Positions 28,366-37,602 are shown, numbered from the stretch's first letter. The stretch is DNA of 64,000 nucleotides from Brachyspira hampsonii (GCF_001746205.1 NZ_MDCO01000001.1:9896-73895), one strand, 5' to 3'. Notes: generated by a model not told the origin, from the sequence alone. Translations and numbers: made by a program.

Positions 28366-28881
28366 TTACTGGTCAACTGTAAATATTACAGCTCTGTTTG
28401 AATCATAAGCATTTTTCCAAAACTCTATACTTCTATAAAAATAATCCCAAGTATATTCAAAGTCTTCATCGCTTAAAGGATACTCATAATCTTTTTCATC
28501 TATTTTAAAATATTTTTCTTTGAACTTTTCTTTTGTGATAGTTTCCATTTTTGATGCAATATCTTTAACAATATTTGCTTTTTTTAATGTGATAATATAA
28601 TCCTCTTCATCATCTCCATTTCCGTATAAAATATCTCCTCCCATTATTACTGAGCCTAAGGGATAATTATCATCGCCGAATACTAAAAGTCCGTCATTAG
28701 AAAGACATCTATGCATAGCATCCCAAGATTTATCAAGCTCATAAATATATTTTTTATGTTTTTCAAAGTATATTTCTTCTAAATATTCAGAAACAAAATC
28801 AGGTCTTTCAAGTCTTGAAGTTTTTAATAATTTATTTAAATCCTTATCGCTTAAAGCAAATAATACTCCCAAACAGCCCAT
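28366..28881 (-). CDS. DUF1877 (YfbM-like) family protein
   Basis: 171-residue cytosolic protein. It opens MGCLGVLFALSDKDLNKLL, and ELDKSWDAMHRCLSNDG matches the D-K-x-W-x-x-x-H-x-x-L core of DUF1877/YfbM. A mid-protein GSVIMGGDILY follows, also typical. Function of the family is unknown. Ribosome site CGGAG. Directly upstream of the exported protein gene at 27739. Confidence 0.85.
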   Translation of the reverse strand: MGCLGVLFALSDKDLNKLLKTSRLERPDFVSEYLEEIYFEKHKKYIYELDKSWDAMHRCLSNDGLLVFGDDNYPLGSVIMGGDILYGNGDDEEDYIITLKKANIVKDIASKMETITKEKFKEKYFKIDEKDYEYPLSDEDFEYTWDYFYRSIEFWKNAYDSNRAVIFTVDQ

Positions 28882-28956
28882 AATTATAACTCCGTAGTAA
28901 TTATTAATTTTTTATTAAGAACTTTTTAATAATTATTTTGTAAAACTAAAGTGTTT

Positions 28957-29022
28957 TTATACATAAAAAATTATTTGCTGAAAATATCTGACAAGTAAAC
29001 TTATCAGATGCTCATAATTTAT
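28957..29022 (-). repeat. Copy A of the Rpn-gene tail repeat
   Basis: About 65 bp nearly identical to 29109-29177 (copy B). Shared core on the plus strand: GCTGAAAATATCTGACAA, then TAAACTTATCAGATGCTCATAATTT with one difference. Both hold an inverted repeat around ATCTGA/TCAGAT (28986-29009 here). Copy B includes the last codon and stop of the Rpn gene, so copy A looks like the tail of a second, lost copy. Confidence 0.75.
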
Positions 29023-29038
29023 TATTTTTATTATCTAT

Positions 29039-29100
29039 AAAAAACTTGTTCGTAAATATCCCTGCTATTCTTACGAATAGCAGGCACTCACAAGTTTTTT
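29039..29100 (-). terminator. Nested hairpin terminator
   Basis: Outer arms AAAAAACTTGT (29039-29049) and ACAAGTTTTTT (29090-29100) enclose a perfect 10-bp inner hairpin CCTGCTATTC/GAATAGCAGG (29061-29070/29075-29084, loop TTAC). It ends the minus-strand Rpn transcript and lies between the two tail repeats. Confidence 0.75.
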
Positions 29101-29108
29101 ATTTCTTT

Positions 29109-29177
29109 ATTTATACATAAAAAAAATTATTCGCTGAAAATATCTGACAAATAAACTTATCAGATGCTCATAATTTT
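29109..29177 (-). repeat. Copy B of the Rpn-gene tail repeat
   Basis: Overlaps the 3' end of the Rpn gene (its stop codon complement is TCA at 29168-29170) and matches copy A at 28957-29022. Inner inverted repeat at 29142-29165. Confidence 0.75.
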
Positions 29178-30085
29178 TTTATTTCGTCTATACTTAAACC
29201 TGTTATTCTGCTTATATCTTCATTATTCATATTCATGTTTTTTAAATTTAATGCTATGTCTTTTGCTTTATTTATTTCGCCTTGTTCTATACCTTTCTCT
29301 ATGCCTTTTTGAAATCCTATTTCTATACCTTCTTTTTTTCCTTCTGCTCTCTCGTATTGAAGCATAGCAGCCTGTCCGTAAAGAAAAGTATCTCTTTCAT
29401 TATATGCTGACATTTCTTTTTCATCGGCTACAAATCTTTTGTATTTATCTATTACTTTAGACATGATATTGTTACCTCCTACTAACTTATCAATATCTTT
29501 CTCCAAATTTTTAGTTGTAAAAAAATCAATCCAAGATAAAAGTTTATTTCTGTTATATTCATCTATACTAGCATTTTTTAATATTTCTGCAAATCTTTTA
29601 ATTTCTATAAAATGTATCTGAAAATCGTCCAGTCTAAGGCTTGGATTGTTAATATCAGCAAATGTTAAACATTTATGCTCTTTTTTTATATCAGTTTCAC
29701 TTCCGATATCTAAATTAAAATTTATAAAACTAATACTAATCATCTGACTTATATTAATGTATAAATCACTTTCTTTTAACTCAGAAGCTATATTTTTAGC
29801 TATGTAGTATAATATCCTTTTTATAAAATTATTGTTGCCTACTAATTGTATTTCAACAAGCACTTTCTTTCCATCTTTAGTTTTTGCTTTAACATCAAGT
29901 ATTGATTCTTTTAAATTTTCATTTTCTGCTAAATTGTAAGGATTTATAATTTCAAGATTACTGACAGATTCAAAGCCTACATCACTTAAAACAGCATTAA
30001 CAATATTTTCTAATATATCTTCATCACCTTCAGTACCGATTAGATATCGTACAAATAAATCATTAAGTCTGTTAATTTCTTTCAT
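29168..30085 (-). CDS. Rpn family PD-(D/E)XK recombination nuclease/putative transposase
   Basis: 305 residues. The N-terminal domain has the Rpn/PDDEXK_2 layout: INRLNDLFVRYLIG, then the metal site with Asp64 in ESILDVKA and Glu78-x-Gln80 in VLVEIQ. Rpn proteins promote recA-independent recombination in E. coli and are often labelled transposases. The C-terminus has short Gly/Glu/Lys repeats (EGIEIGFQKGIEKGIEQGE) and a final small helix pair (ISRITGLSIDEIKKL). Intact here; a disrupted paralogue lies at 46372-47318. Its tail sequence is duplicated just downstream. Confidence 0.9.
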   Translation of the reverse strand: MKEINRLNDLFVRYLIGTEGDEDILENIVNAVLSDVGFESVSNLEIINPYNLAENENLKESILDVKAKTKDGKKVLVEIQLVGNNNFIKRILYYIAKNIASELKESDLYINISQMISISFINFNLDIGSETDIKKEHKCLTFADINNPSLRLDDFQIHFIEIKRFAEILKNASIDEYNRNKLLSWIDFFTTKNLEKDIDKLVGGNNIMSKVIDKYKRFVADEKEMSAYNERDTFLYGQAAMLQYERAEGKKEGIEIGFQKGIEKGIEQGEINKAKDIALNLKNMNMNNEDISRITGLSIDEIKKL

Positions 30086-30294
30086 AGTTTAATTATACTG
30101 AAAATTTTTAAGTTTGTCAAAGCAGTTTTTTTGTACGGAAGTTATCAATAATATTTTTTAATATAGAAAATTATTTAATGATAGAATTATAATAAGCTAA
30201 AATATTTAATTAAATATAAAAATATATAGAAAAATATGAATTAATAAATTTTTTTATTATACTTTTTAATGCATTGGATCCATAGATATTGCAT

Positions 30295-30875
30295 TTAAGT
30301 ATTCCTTAATTTCTTAAAGTAAATAAAGGGTGTATCATAATTTAAAGAAGAGTGTATTCTTTTGTAGTTCTAAAAATTATTTTATAGATATTGTACTTTC
30401 CTTATTGTAATATATACTATAGAGGAAATCAATCTCTGATGATTATAAAAATGTGTATATTCTTTTAATTTTTGTCTTAAAATTTATACAGTTATCTTTT
30501 TTATTTAATCTTGAATAAAATTCTTTCTCATCTATTCCGCCTTTATACTATGTCGTTATATAAGTATAGCGTGCAGCTAAATCAAGAGCATTGAACTGAT
30601 AAATAGTTTTTATGCCGAGTTTAATAATTTTGCATCTATTTCAACTATTTTACCTTATTTTTGTATTTTAGAATCAAATCTCCGTTTATCATAGCGTTTC
30701 TTTTTGAATTTATGTCTCCAAAGATTATTTCTATTAAGATATTTTCAATAGCAGTAGTACCTATTTTAATTCTTCACGGTTCAAATATGCTTTAATATGA
30801 TGTTATACTTTATATTCTTTAGTATAAAGCTTAATGATTAAATCAATGACTTCCTGATTATTAAAAATATTAGGC
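30295..30875 (-). pseudogene. Degraded IS transposase (rve integrase type)
   Basis: Remnant of an insertion-sequence transposase spread over several frames with many stops. Readable blocks in order on the minus strand: an N-terminal helix NNQEVIDLIIKLYTKEYKV; RNNLWRHKFKKKRYDKRRF; GKIVEIDAKLL with the first catalytic Asp; YQFNALDLAARYTYI; and a C-terminus NYKRIHSSLNYDTPFIYF. These are hallmarks of DDE integrase-core transposases of the IS3/IS481 kind. No terminal repeats could be made out. Long dead. Confidence 0.75.
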
Positions 30876-31126
30876 GAAGTTTTCGGTCAGCTTCTTCCTA
30901 AAGAATTTGAGGCTATAGAACATCATCATTTGGGATATAAATTTTATGAATATGATCCTATAGGCTTTATAGATGAAAATAAGAATATAATATTATATAA
31001 AGTATATGCATATGATATGACAGCAAACTCTTCAGAATATGTACCAAGATACAGCGGATTAAATTCTAATACAGCTTAGCAGATAGATAAAAGCACTTCA
31101 GGAAGATCCGCTTATGCAATATGAGT
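30873..31126 (+). pseudogene. 3' fragment of an unidentified gene
   Basis: An open stretch directly abutting the IS relic reads GEVFGQLLPKEFEAIEHHH, then LGYKFYEYDPIGFIDENK and YDMTANSSEYVPRYSG, reaching a TAG at 31077 and continuing in the same frame as QIDKSTSGRSAYAI to a TGA. It has no start; the 5' part seems removed or displaced by the IS. Codon use is that of a real gene. Family not recognised. Confidence 0.5.
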
Positions 31127-31135
31127 AAATTTTTA

Positions 31136-31155
31136 AGGGCATTTCATTAGAAATG
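31136..31155. terminator. Hairpin, possible terminator
   Basis: GGCATTTC and GAAATGCC form a perfect 8-bp stem with an ATTA loop, 34 bp beyond the lipoprotein stop codon. The following T-run on the minus strand is interrupted, so termination is plausible but not certain. Confidence 0.45.
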
Positions 31156-31188
31156 CCGCCGTAATAATAGAAAAATATGATAAAAGTT

Positions 31189-31692
31189 TTATTGCTTAGT
31201 TAAACTTATACCTCCGTTTTGAAAAGTTTTTTTTATAGTAGTAGTAGGAATAGTATCGTTCATCTTTAGAGATAATGTCCAGTTTGCATCACATTTAATA
31301 GATTCATTATCTTTTTTAAATGTTAATTTCATTGTAAGCTTATTACTTTTTAAACTGTCGGAATCAATATCATAATATGGAATATCTATTTCATTAGTGT
31401 ACTCATAAGAAGCTTTTTCAGAAGTTAAATCCCAAGGTATTAATTTTATATTATTATCCGTATAATAAAATGCCCTATAAGATGAATAGTCAGCATCTGA
31501 CATGCTAATCATAGTAGCTGTATCAGTGCTTCCAGTATATCTAAAATAAGTAGATCCATCTGCTTCAACTGTTACAGAATAGTTTCCATTTTTATATGTA
31601 CCTATTAAGTTTGTACTTTTTACATTTGAACAAGCTGTTGAAAATAGAGCTAAAGTTGTTAAAACTAAAGCTATTTTTAATATTTTTTTCAT
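31189..31692 (-). CDS. Hypothetical lipoprotein
   Basis: 167-residue predicted lipoprotein; lipobox FSTAC with Cys21. The mature part starts with a small beta-domain, IGTYKNGNYSVTVEADGSTYFRY in shorter strands, similar in layout to the lipoprotein at 47542 (RGTWRNSDNYSQRFTISSYG), suggesting a lipocalin-like fold common to both. Ribosome site AGGAGAG. Function unknown. Confidence 0.75.
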   Translation of the reverse strand: MKKILKIALVLTTLALFSTACSNVKSTNLIGTYKNGNYSVTVEADGSTYFRYTGSTDTATMISMSDADYSSYRAFYYTDNNIKLIPWDLTSEKASYEYTNEIDIPYYDIDSDSLKSNKLTMKLTFKKDNESIKCDANWTLSLKMNDTIPTTTIKKTFQNGGISLTKQ

Positions 31693-32408
31693 TTTTTTAC
31701 TCTCCTATTTTTTTAATATGTTCTAATTTATTAATAAAAAGTTATATCTTGAGCTATAACTAATTATTTGACTGATTAATTTTTTCTTTGAATGCAATAA
31801 AAAAGGCTTATAATGAATATTGTATGATTTTATATTCATTACATTATGATATTTTTTATAATTCAGGTGATTATTTGTTATATAGTTAAAGCATATAGAA
31901 TGTATAATGTAGAATGTAGATTTTCTGCTAGTGTTATTAAATGTAATATATGCTTTCATAGTAAAAAATTATAAATTAACAAATAAAAAAATCAATGATA
32001 TATATATATATATATATATAATTTACATAATTTATAAAGACATGATATTTTGTTATAAATTATGTAAAAAATATTTTTATTTGATAGCTTTATAACTTAA
32101 AATTAAAATATTTTTTATATATATTTTATGTTTTGAAATATATATTTGTAATATATTTTTAATACATAAAATTGCTGTATAATTTATAAAAATATGGAGC
32201 ATTATTTTATTTAATTTTATTTGTATATAAAAACACTATGTAATTAAATCGTTATTTTATAGAAAATAATTTGAAATTCTGAAAAAATCAAAATATTTTT
32301 TAATTATATATTTTTAATATGCTTGTTAATAATATTTTTTAATATATAATATTACTGTAAAAAATAATTTTTTTTGTAAAAAACAATTCATATTTTAAGG
32401 AAATAATC
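31693..32408. other. Long AT-rich intergenic region
   Basis: About 715 bp with no gene I can support. A 78-codon open frame on the minus strand (31723-31959) has no family features, a composition of random AT-rich sequence and no ribosome site. The stretch includes an AT dinucleotide tract and an unusual density of A/T runs up to the ychF ribosome site. Confidence 0.6.
31998..32020. repeat. (AT)n dinucleotide tract
   Basis: About 11.5 uninterrupted AT units. Such a tract can slip in replication and is easily melted; it lies about 390 bp upstream of ychF. Confidence 0.9.
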
Positions 32409-33509
32409 ATGGCTTTATCTATAGGAATAGTAGGACTTCCAAATGTAGGAAAATCAACACTTTTTAATGCTTTAACTAATGCCCACGCAGAGGCGGCTAA
32501 TTACCCATTTTGTACTATAGATAAGAATGAAGCTACAGCTATAATAAAAGATGAAAGAGTTGATAAATTAGCAGCCCTTTTCAAATCAAAAAAGAAAGTT
32601 TATAACACAACAACATTTGTAGATATTGCAGGACTTGTTAAAGGTGCTTCAAAAGGTGAGGGTTTAGGAAATAAATTTCTTTCCCATATTAGAGAAGTTA
32701 ATGCGGTGCTTCATGTTGTTCGTGTATTTGAAGACGGAAATATTACTCATATAGGCGATGTTGATCCTTTAAGAGATTTAGATATTATATTAACAGAGCT
32801 TATGCTTGCCGATATCGAAACTGTTAATGCTAGAATGGAGAAACAAAAAAAGATATCAAAAGGTGCTAAGGTAAAGGCAGCAGAAGAGGAAGTTGCATTG
32901 CTTGAAAAAATACTTCCGGAATTAAATAATTTTAAGCCTGTATTTAGTCTTGATTTAACAGATACAGAAAAAGAAATATTAAAACCGTTATTTTTACTTA
33001 CAGCAAAAAGCATGATGATAGGTGCTAATTTATCAGAAAATGAACTTGCTAACCCAGAGAAAAATCCTAATTATATAACATTACAAAAATATGCAGATGA
33101 AAGAAATATCGAGTTGATACCTTTCAGTGCTAAAATAGAAGCAGATTTACAGGATTTGGATGAAGAAGAGAGATTAAGCTATTTAGAAGATTTGGGAGTT
33201 AAAGAATCAGGTGTTGCGAGGCTTACAAAGGCTGGACACAGATTATTAAAACTTTTGACTTTCCTAACTTCAGGAGAAGATGAAACAAGAGCTTGGACTG
33301 TAAGAGAAGGGGCTTATGCTCCGGAGGCTGCTGGTGTTATACACAGCGACTTTGAAAGAGGATTTATCAGTGCTGAGGTTATAAACTGCGATAAACTTTT
33401 AGAGCTTGGAAGTTTTGTCAAAGCCAAAGAGGCTGGTGCTATAAGACTTGAAGGAAAGCAGTATCTTATGCAGGAAGGCGATGTTGTAACTTTCAGATTT
33501 AATGTTTGA
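32409..33509 (+). CDS. ychF: Redox-regulated ATPase YchF
   Basis: 366 residues, the family's normal length. Obg-like P-loop protein that binds ATP rather than GTP and associates with ribosomes. G1 is GLPNVGKST near residue 8, the switch region has NYPFCTIDKNEA, G3 is DIAGLVKGASKGEGLGNKFL in shorter form, and the unusual G4 region gives ATP specificity. The TGS domain forms the C-terminus, ending YLMQEGDVVTFRFNV. Ribosome site AAGGAAA. Confidence 0.97.
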   Translation: MALSIGIVGLPNVGKSTLFNALTNAHAEAANYPFCTIDKNEATAIIKDERVDKLAALFKSKKKVYNTTTFVDIAGLVKGASKGEGLGNKFLSHIREVNAVLHVVRVFEDGNITHIGDVDPLRDLDIILTELMLADIETVNARMEKQKKISKGAKVKAAEEEVALLEKILPELNNFKPVFSLDLTDTEKEILKPLFLLTAKSMMIGANLSENELANPEKNPNYITLQKYADERNIELIPFSAKIEADLQDLDEEERLSYLEDLGVKESGVARLTKAGHRLLKLLTFLTSGEDETRAWTVREGAYAPEAAGVIHSDFERGFISAEVINCDKLLELGSFVKAKEAGAIRLEGKQYLMQEGDVVTFRFNV

Positions 33510-33571
33510 TTGTTATAATTAATTTAAAATAAATAAAAAAACATATAAAAATAAAAACAATTATTAAAACA

Positions 33572-34822
33572 ATGAATATAAATTTTGAAATAAAATATAT
33601 AAAACTTTTTGTATTGTCAGCATGTATAGGTGCTGTTGTGGGTTTTATAGTCTCTATTTATAGATTAATATTGTATAGATTAAGTGTTAATGTATTTTAT
33701 GTTTCAAATTTTATATTTGATAGATGGTATTATCCTATACTCCTTTTTATATTTCTTATAGCTATGGGCTGTCTTATAGGCTATATATTAACGCAGTACC
33801 CCCAGATAAGAGGTGCAGGAGTTCCTCAAATAAAATATTATATATCGCTTCATGAACCCAAAAATATATTTTTTGAAATTTTATTCAAACTTTTCGGCAG
33901 TATGATATCTTTTGCAAGCGGTATTTCTCTTGGAAGAGCGGGTCCTTCTATGCATGTTGGTATGCTTGTAGGGCTTTTCTTTCATAAATATTTTTCTAAA
34001 TTATCAAAATATAGAAGATATTTACTTGTTTCAGGTGCTTGTGCTGGAATGACTGCTACTTTCAGTGCTCCTTTTACCGGAATTGCTTTTTCTTTTGAAG
34101 AACTTGGCGAACAGAAAAACCATATAGTATTCGTATGCATAGTTTTTTCTTCAATAGCTTCAATATTGGTTGTGGAGCATATAGTAGGGCAGGGATTTAT
34201 ACTTAATTTTGATTTGCCTAAAATACTTGAAGTAAGACATTATATATCTATTCTTCCTTTTGGTATAATATGCGGAATACTTGCATCACTTTTAAACTTT
34301 CTTATGAATTTCTTTTCTAAGATGTATCAGAAAATTAAAAATGATATAATTCGTCCAGTTCCTGCTTTTTTACTTGCTGGTTTTATGATAATGTTTTTTC
34401 CTTATGTTTTAGGCAGCGGCGATTTGCTTATAGGAAGTATTGTTAAGGATAAATTTTCTGTTTCTATGCTTTTTATACTTATCTTTGTTAAACTTTTTTA
34501 TACCTCTGTATGTGCCACATCTGGTGCTGTAGGCGGAGTATTTTTTCCTACATTTATACTTGGAGCTTCTATAGGATCTGTATATGATACATTTCTTATT
34601 AAATACTTTCCAGATTATGCTGTATACGGAGATTTATTTATACTGCTTGGCATAACTTCTCTTATGTCTGGTATTACGAGAACTCCTATAATGGTATGTA
34701 TATTGATATTAGAAATATCAAATTCTATTTCAAACTTTTCAGCTCTGGTTATGACTGCTATTATATCATATATGGTTGCTAAAGTACTTGGTGTAACTTC
34801 GATATACGACCAAGACAAATAA
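33572..34822 (+). CDS. CLC-type chloride channel/transporter with altered gate
   Basis: 416-residue CLC family membrane protein. The three anion-pore motifs are recognisable: GAGVP (81-85) in place of GSGIP, GRAGPSMHVG (121-130) in place of GREGPxxxxG, and GGVFFPTF near 332. The gating glutamate of GREGP is Ala123 here (codon GCG). In E. coli ClcA the Glu-to-Ala change uncouples proton exchange and leaves passive anion flow; this protein may thus act as a channel. The inner EE pair (FSFEELGEQ) remains. Located 62 bp after ychF. Confidence 0.88.
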   Translation: MNINFEIKYIKLFVLSACIGAVVGFIVSIYRLILYRLSVNVFYVSNFIFDRWYYPILLFIFLIAMGCLIGYILTQYPQIRGAGVPQIKYYISLHEPKNIFFEILFKLFGSMISFASGISLGRAGPSMHVGMLVGLFFHKYFSKLSKYRRYLLVSGACAGMTATFSAPFTGIAFSFEELGEQKNHIVFVCIVFSSIASILVVEHIVGQGFILNFDLPKILEVRHYISILPFGIICGILASLLNFLMNFFSKMYQKIKNDIIRPVPAFLLAGFMIMFFPYVLGSGDLLIGSIVKDKFSVSMLFILIFVKLFYTSVCATSGAVGGVFFPTFILGASIGSVYDTFLIKYFPDYAVYGDLFILLGITSLMSGITRTPIMVCILILEISNSISNFSALVMTAIISYMVAKVLGVTSIYDQDK

Positions 34823-34941
34823 TGAATATAAAAATAAAGCAAATATGTGAAGTATTCCATCGGATACTTAAGTAAGTATATTTATGTATGAAAATGATTC
34901 AGCCAAAAAAGTTGATAATAAATTTTAAAAAATTATGAACT

Positions 34942-35562
34942 TTATTTTTTTATAAATTTATTTGCTAATTTATAAACTTGTTTTATTTCTTTTATTTCTA
35001 AATTCCAGCTATTTAATTCTTCTTCAATTAATTTTGGATATTTTTTGCTTATATCCCTTAAAGCATTACCTACAGATTTTCTAACATATTCGCTATTATC
35101 ATGTTTTAGATTTGATAATCTTCTAATTGCTTCACTAGGATTTTCTTTGAAGTATGGTTTATTTGTCCATATTCTTAAACCTTCAGTTATAGCACGCCTT
35201 GTGTTAGGATTAGTATTATTCATCCATTCATCAATAATTGCTGTAGATTTTTCATATCCTAATATTTTACAGTGTTCATCAAAAGACTTTGCCAATATTT
35301 CCTGAACTCTCCAATTATTATCTTTAGAAACTACATCTTTCATAAAATTAAGAATTTCTTTGTTTTCGGATAAATAACCAAATAAAAATACAGAGTACAT
35401 TCTTACTTGATACGAATCTGATTTATAAGCTGAGTATGCTGATTCTTTAATATCAGAATTATTATTAGATTTTAAATCATATAATGCCTTTTTTTCTATT
35501 TCTTTAAATCCGTTGGTTATTTCTGAAAATTCTTTTTCTAAATTGTTAATGTAGTCTTTCAA
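34942..35562 (-). CDS. AlkD-like DNA alkylation repair protein
   Basis: 206 residues made of HEAT-like helical repeats. Family segments are NWRVQEILAKSFDEHC, NPNTRRAITEGLRIWT and SEYVRKSVGNALRDIS, which line the DNA-binding groove of AlkD-type glycosylases. It is slightly shorter than B. cereus AlkD (about 235 residues), and this subfamily's activity is less certain. The start is a TTG with AGGAG seven bases upstream. Monocistronic. Confidence 0.85.
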   Translation of the reverse strand: MKDYINNLEKEFSEITNGFKEIEKKALYDLKSNNNSDIKESAYSAYKSDSYQVRMYSVFLFGYLSENKEILNFMKDVVSKDNNWRVQEILAKSFDEHCKILGYEKSTAIIDEWMNNTNPNTRRAITEGLRIWTNKPYFKENPSEAIRRLSNLKHDNSEYVRKSVGNALRDISKKYPKLIEEELNSWNLEIKEIKQVYKLANKFIKK

Positions 35563-35664
35563 CTATATTCTCCTGTAATATGACAATTATGATTTGAAGT
35601 TTAGATTGAAAAATACATGTATTTAATTAAATATATTTATATTGTTTTATTTGTATAACTTTTA

Positions 35665-36165
35665 TTATCCAGCTATATCGCCGTATTCTATATTTCTTTC
35701 TCCGTCAATATATATTATTAATGAATGGTGTTTAAAATAATCCGGCTCAAATAGTATATGTAGTGTAGTATCCGGTCTTGTTTCATCTTCATCAAAATCT
35801 ATTAATATTGTATCTATATATATAGCATTAAAAAAATCTTCTTCTTTTATAGGTATTGTTATTAATTCTCCGGATTGATTTTTATATGTGTTTTCATCTA
35901 TTTGTTCATTAGTTATTACCCATTCTTCTGCTAATTCCAAACATTGTTTATCTATAAGAAAATCTGTAACATTTTTTTTATGTTCATCAATCCATTTCAA
36001 TATTTCATTTATTTTATCTATATATTTTATAAGCATCTCGGATTTATTTGCTTCTTCTCCGAAATCTATTAATAATGATATTTTTTCATCATTCCATAAA
36101 TCGCAGTCAGATTCATAAGAAAAGTAATCATTTTCATAAAAATCTTTTATAATCTTATTCTTCAT
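35665..36165 (-). CDS. DUF2262-like hypothetical protein
   Basis: 166 residues from the ATG at 36165, which has AGAGGATA just upstream; a longer frame would overlap the upstream kinase-like gene and has no ribosome site there. Acidic cytosolic protein. The layout (DFYENDYFSYESDCDLWNDEK near the start, LELAEEWV in the middle, and an end reading FEPDYFKHHSLIIYIDGE then YGDIAG) fits DUF2262, whose function is unknown. Follows the cytidylate-kinase-like gene by 60 bp. Confidence 0.7.
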   Translation of the reverse strand: MKNKIIKDFYENDYFSYESDCDLWNDEKISLLIDFGEEANKSEMLIKYIDKINEILKWIDEHKKNVTDFLIDKQCLELAEEWVITNEQIDENTYKNQSGELITIPIKEEDFFNAIYIDTILIDFDEDETRPDTTLHILFEPDYFKHHSLIIYIDGERNIEYGDIAG

Positions 36166-36224
36166 AAATATCCTCTTGTGTTTATAAATCTTTATTTTTA
36201 AATATATTAATATATTGTTAATTT

Positions 36225-36863
36225 TCAAGTATTTATATTCTTTTTTTGGGCAGCTTCTATTATTATATTGCATATATTTTCATCACTGAAATACCCGCTG
36301 TCTATTGTAAGATTATAATTAACCATATCTCCCCATTCCATACCGGTATAATATTTGTAATAATTAGATCTGTATTTATCTGTATTTATTAATTGAGTTT
36401 CTACCTCCTCCATTTTCACTCCATATATTCCATATTCTTTTTTAATTCTTTCTATTCTGTTCTTATTATGTGCATGCACAAATACATTAAAGCATTTATG
36501 TTTTGTGTTTTTAAGTATAAAATTAGCACATCTTCCTATTATTACACAATTTCCTTTATTTGCTATATCTTTTACAACTTCGCTCTGTATTTCAAACATT
36601 TTATCCAAAGTGGAGTATTTTATTTGTCCTGAGAAAGGGCTTGAAAAATGTTCTTTATGAAATGCACTAAAAAAAAGGTTATCATTAGTGAATTTTTCTT
36701 CCATATTTTCTAAATATTGTTTGTTCATACCTGTTTTTTTTGCTACTATTTCTATAAACTCTTTATCATAAAAATTTATATTTAATTTATTAGCTATTAA
36801 TTTTCCTATATTTCTTCCGCCGCTTCCGTACTGTCTGCTTATAGTTATAATAATATTATTCAT
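36225..36863 (-). CDS. Cytidylate kinase-like family protein
   Basis: 212 residues. P-loop ISRQYGSGGRNIGKLIA near residue 8, then FYDKEFIEIVAKKTG, and CVIIGRCANFIL with a Walker B-like strand. These match the cytidylate-kinase-like family, which is distinct from housekeeping Cmk and whose substrate is not established. Upstream of the DUF2262-like gene on the same strand. Confidence 0.85.
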   Translation of the reverse strand: MNNIIITISRQYGSGGRNIGKLIANKLNINFYDKEFIEIVAKKTGMNKQYLENMEEKFTNDNLFFSAFHKEHFSSPFSGQIKYSTLDKMFEIQSEVVKDIANKGNCVIIGRCANFILKNTKHKCFNVFVHAHNKNRIERIKKEYGIYGVKMEEVETQLINTDKYRSNYYKYYTGMEWGDMVNYNLTIDSGYFSDENICNIIIEAAQKKNINT

Positions 36864-36981
36864 AACAATCCCGTTTTTTAATTAATGTTTTTTATTATAA
36901 TACAAAAAAAAAATTAAATCCATATTAATATATAGTAATTTTTTTATATTTTGGAAAAATGGTTTGATTTTTTTTGATTAA

Positions 36982-37010
36982 TTGATATAATTTGTTTGGG
37001 AATATACTAT
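36982..37010 (+). promoter_or_regulatory. Putative rubrerythrin promoter
   Basis: TTGATA at 36982-36987 and TACTAT at 37005-37010 with a 17-bp spacer, 52 bp before the rubrerythrin start. No PerR-like operator was recognised around it. Confidence 0.45.
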
Positions 37011-37062
37011 TAAAAAATAATTATTCTTTTTAATATAAATACATAATTTGGAGGAAATAAAT

Positions 37063-37602
37063 ATGGCTGCTAAAACATTAGAAGAAGTTTTATATCAAAT
37101 ATTTCAAGGTGAATCAAATGCTGCAAATAGATATAGTTTATTTGGTAAAGCATCTAGCAATAAAGCTATTCAGAAAGTATTTTCAACAACATCATTGGCA
37201 GAGAAAATTCATGCCGAAAAAATGAGAAAATTGGCTTTGAGAAGCGGATTAGATATGAGTAAATTTGTGCCTCAGCTTAATCCTGTTGAACCTTCAGGTG
37301 ATAAAGAAAATTTAGAAGCAGGTATAAAAGGAGAGGTTTATGAATCTACTATACTTTATCCTCAATTAGCACAGGTTGCTATAGAGCAGAAAAATAAGTT
37401 AGCTAGCGATACAGTAAATTCATTGGGTAAAGTTGAAACAGAGCATGCTAAACTTTTCCAAGATATTATAGATAATTTCTTGAATAAAGACGGAGATGTT
37501 ACTTTTTATCTTTGTCCTAGCTGCGGCAACATTTATAGGGATAAAGCTCCTGAAACTTGTGAAACTTGCGGCGGTTCCGGAAAAATGTTTCAAAAATATT
37601 AA
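37063..37602 (+). CDS. Rubrerythrin family protein
   Basis: 179 residues from the ATG at 37063, preceded by GGAGGAA. Four-helix ferritin-like di-iron domain: QIFQGESNAANRYSLF, TSLAEKIHAEKMRKLA and KVETEHAKLFQDI supply Glu and His ligands. The C-terminal rubredoxin-like domain has CPSCGNIYRDKAPETCETCG, four cysteines binding one iron. Rubrerythrins reduce hydrogen peroxide in anaerobes, consistent with an oxygen-sensitive gut spirochaete. Monocistronic. Confidence 0.93.
   Translation: MAAKTLEEVLYQIFQGESNAANRYSLFGKASSNKAIQKVFSTTSLAEKIHAEKMRKLALRSGLDMSKFVPQLNPVEPSGDKENLEAGIKGEVYESTILYPQLAQVAIEQKNKLASDTVNSLGKVETEHAKLFQDIIDNFLNKDGDVTFYLCPSCGNIYRDKAPETCETCGGSGKMFQKY

Noticed and set aside
30770-30790. 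GGTTCAAAT-like sequence as a tRNA T-loop
   Set aside because: No acceptor or anticodon stem around it; it lies in the IS relic.
31723-31959. 78-codon open frame on the minus strand
   Set aside because: Random-looking AT-rich composition (Ile/Asn/Ser/Lys/Tyr), no ribosome site, no motif.
35665-36273. Longer form of the DUF2262-like gene
   Set aside because: It would overlap the cytidylate-kinase-like gene and add 36 residues of poor quality; the ATG at 36165 has a good ribosome site.
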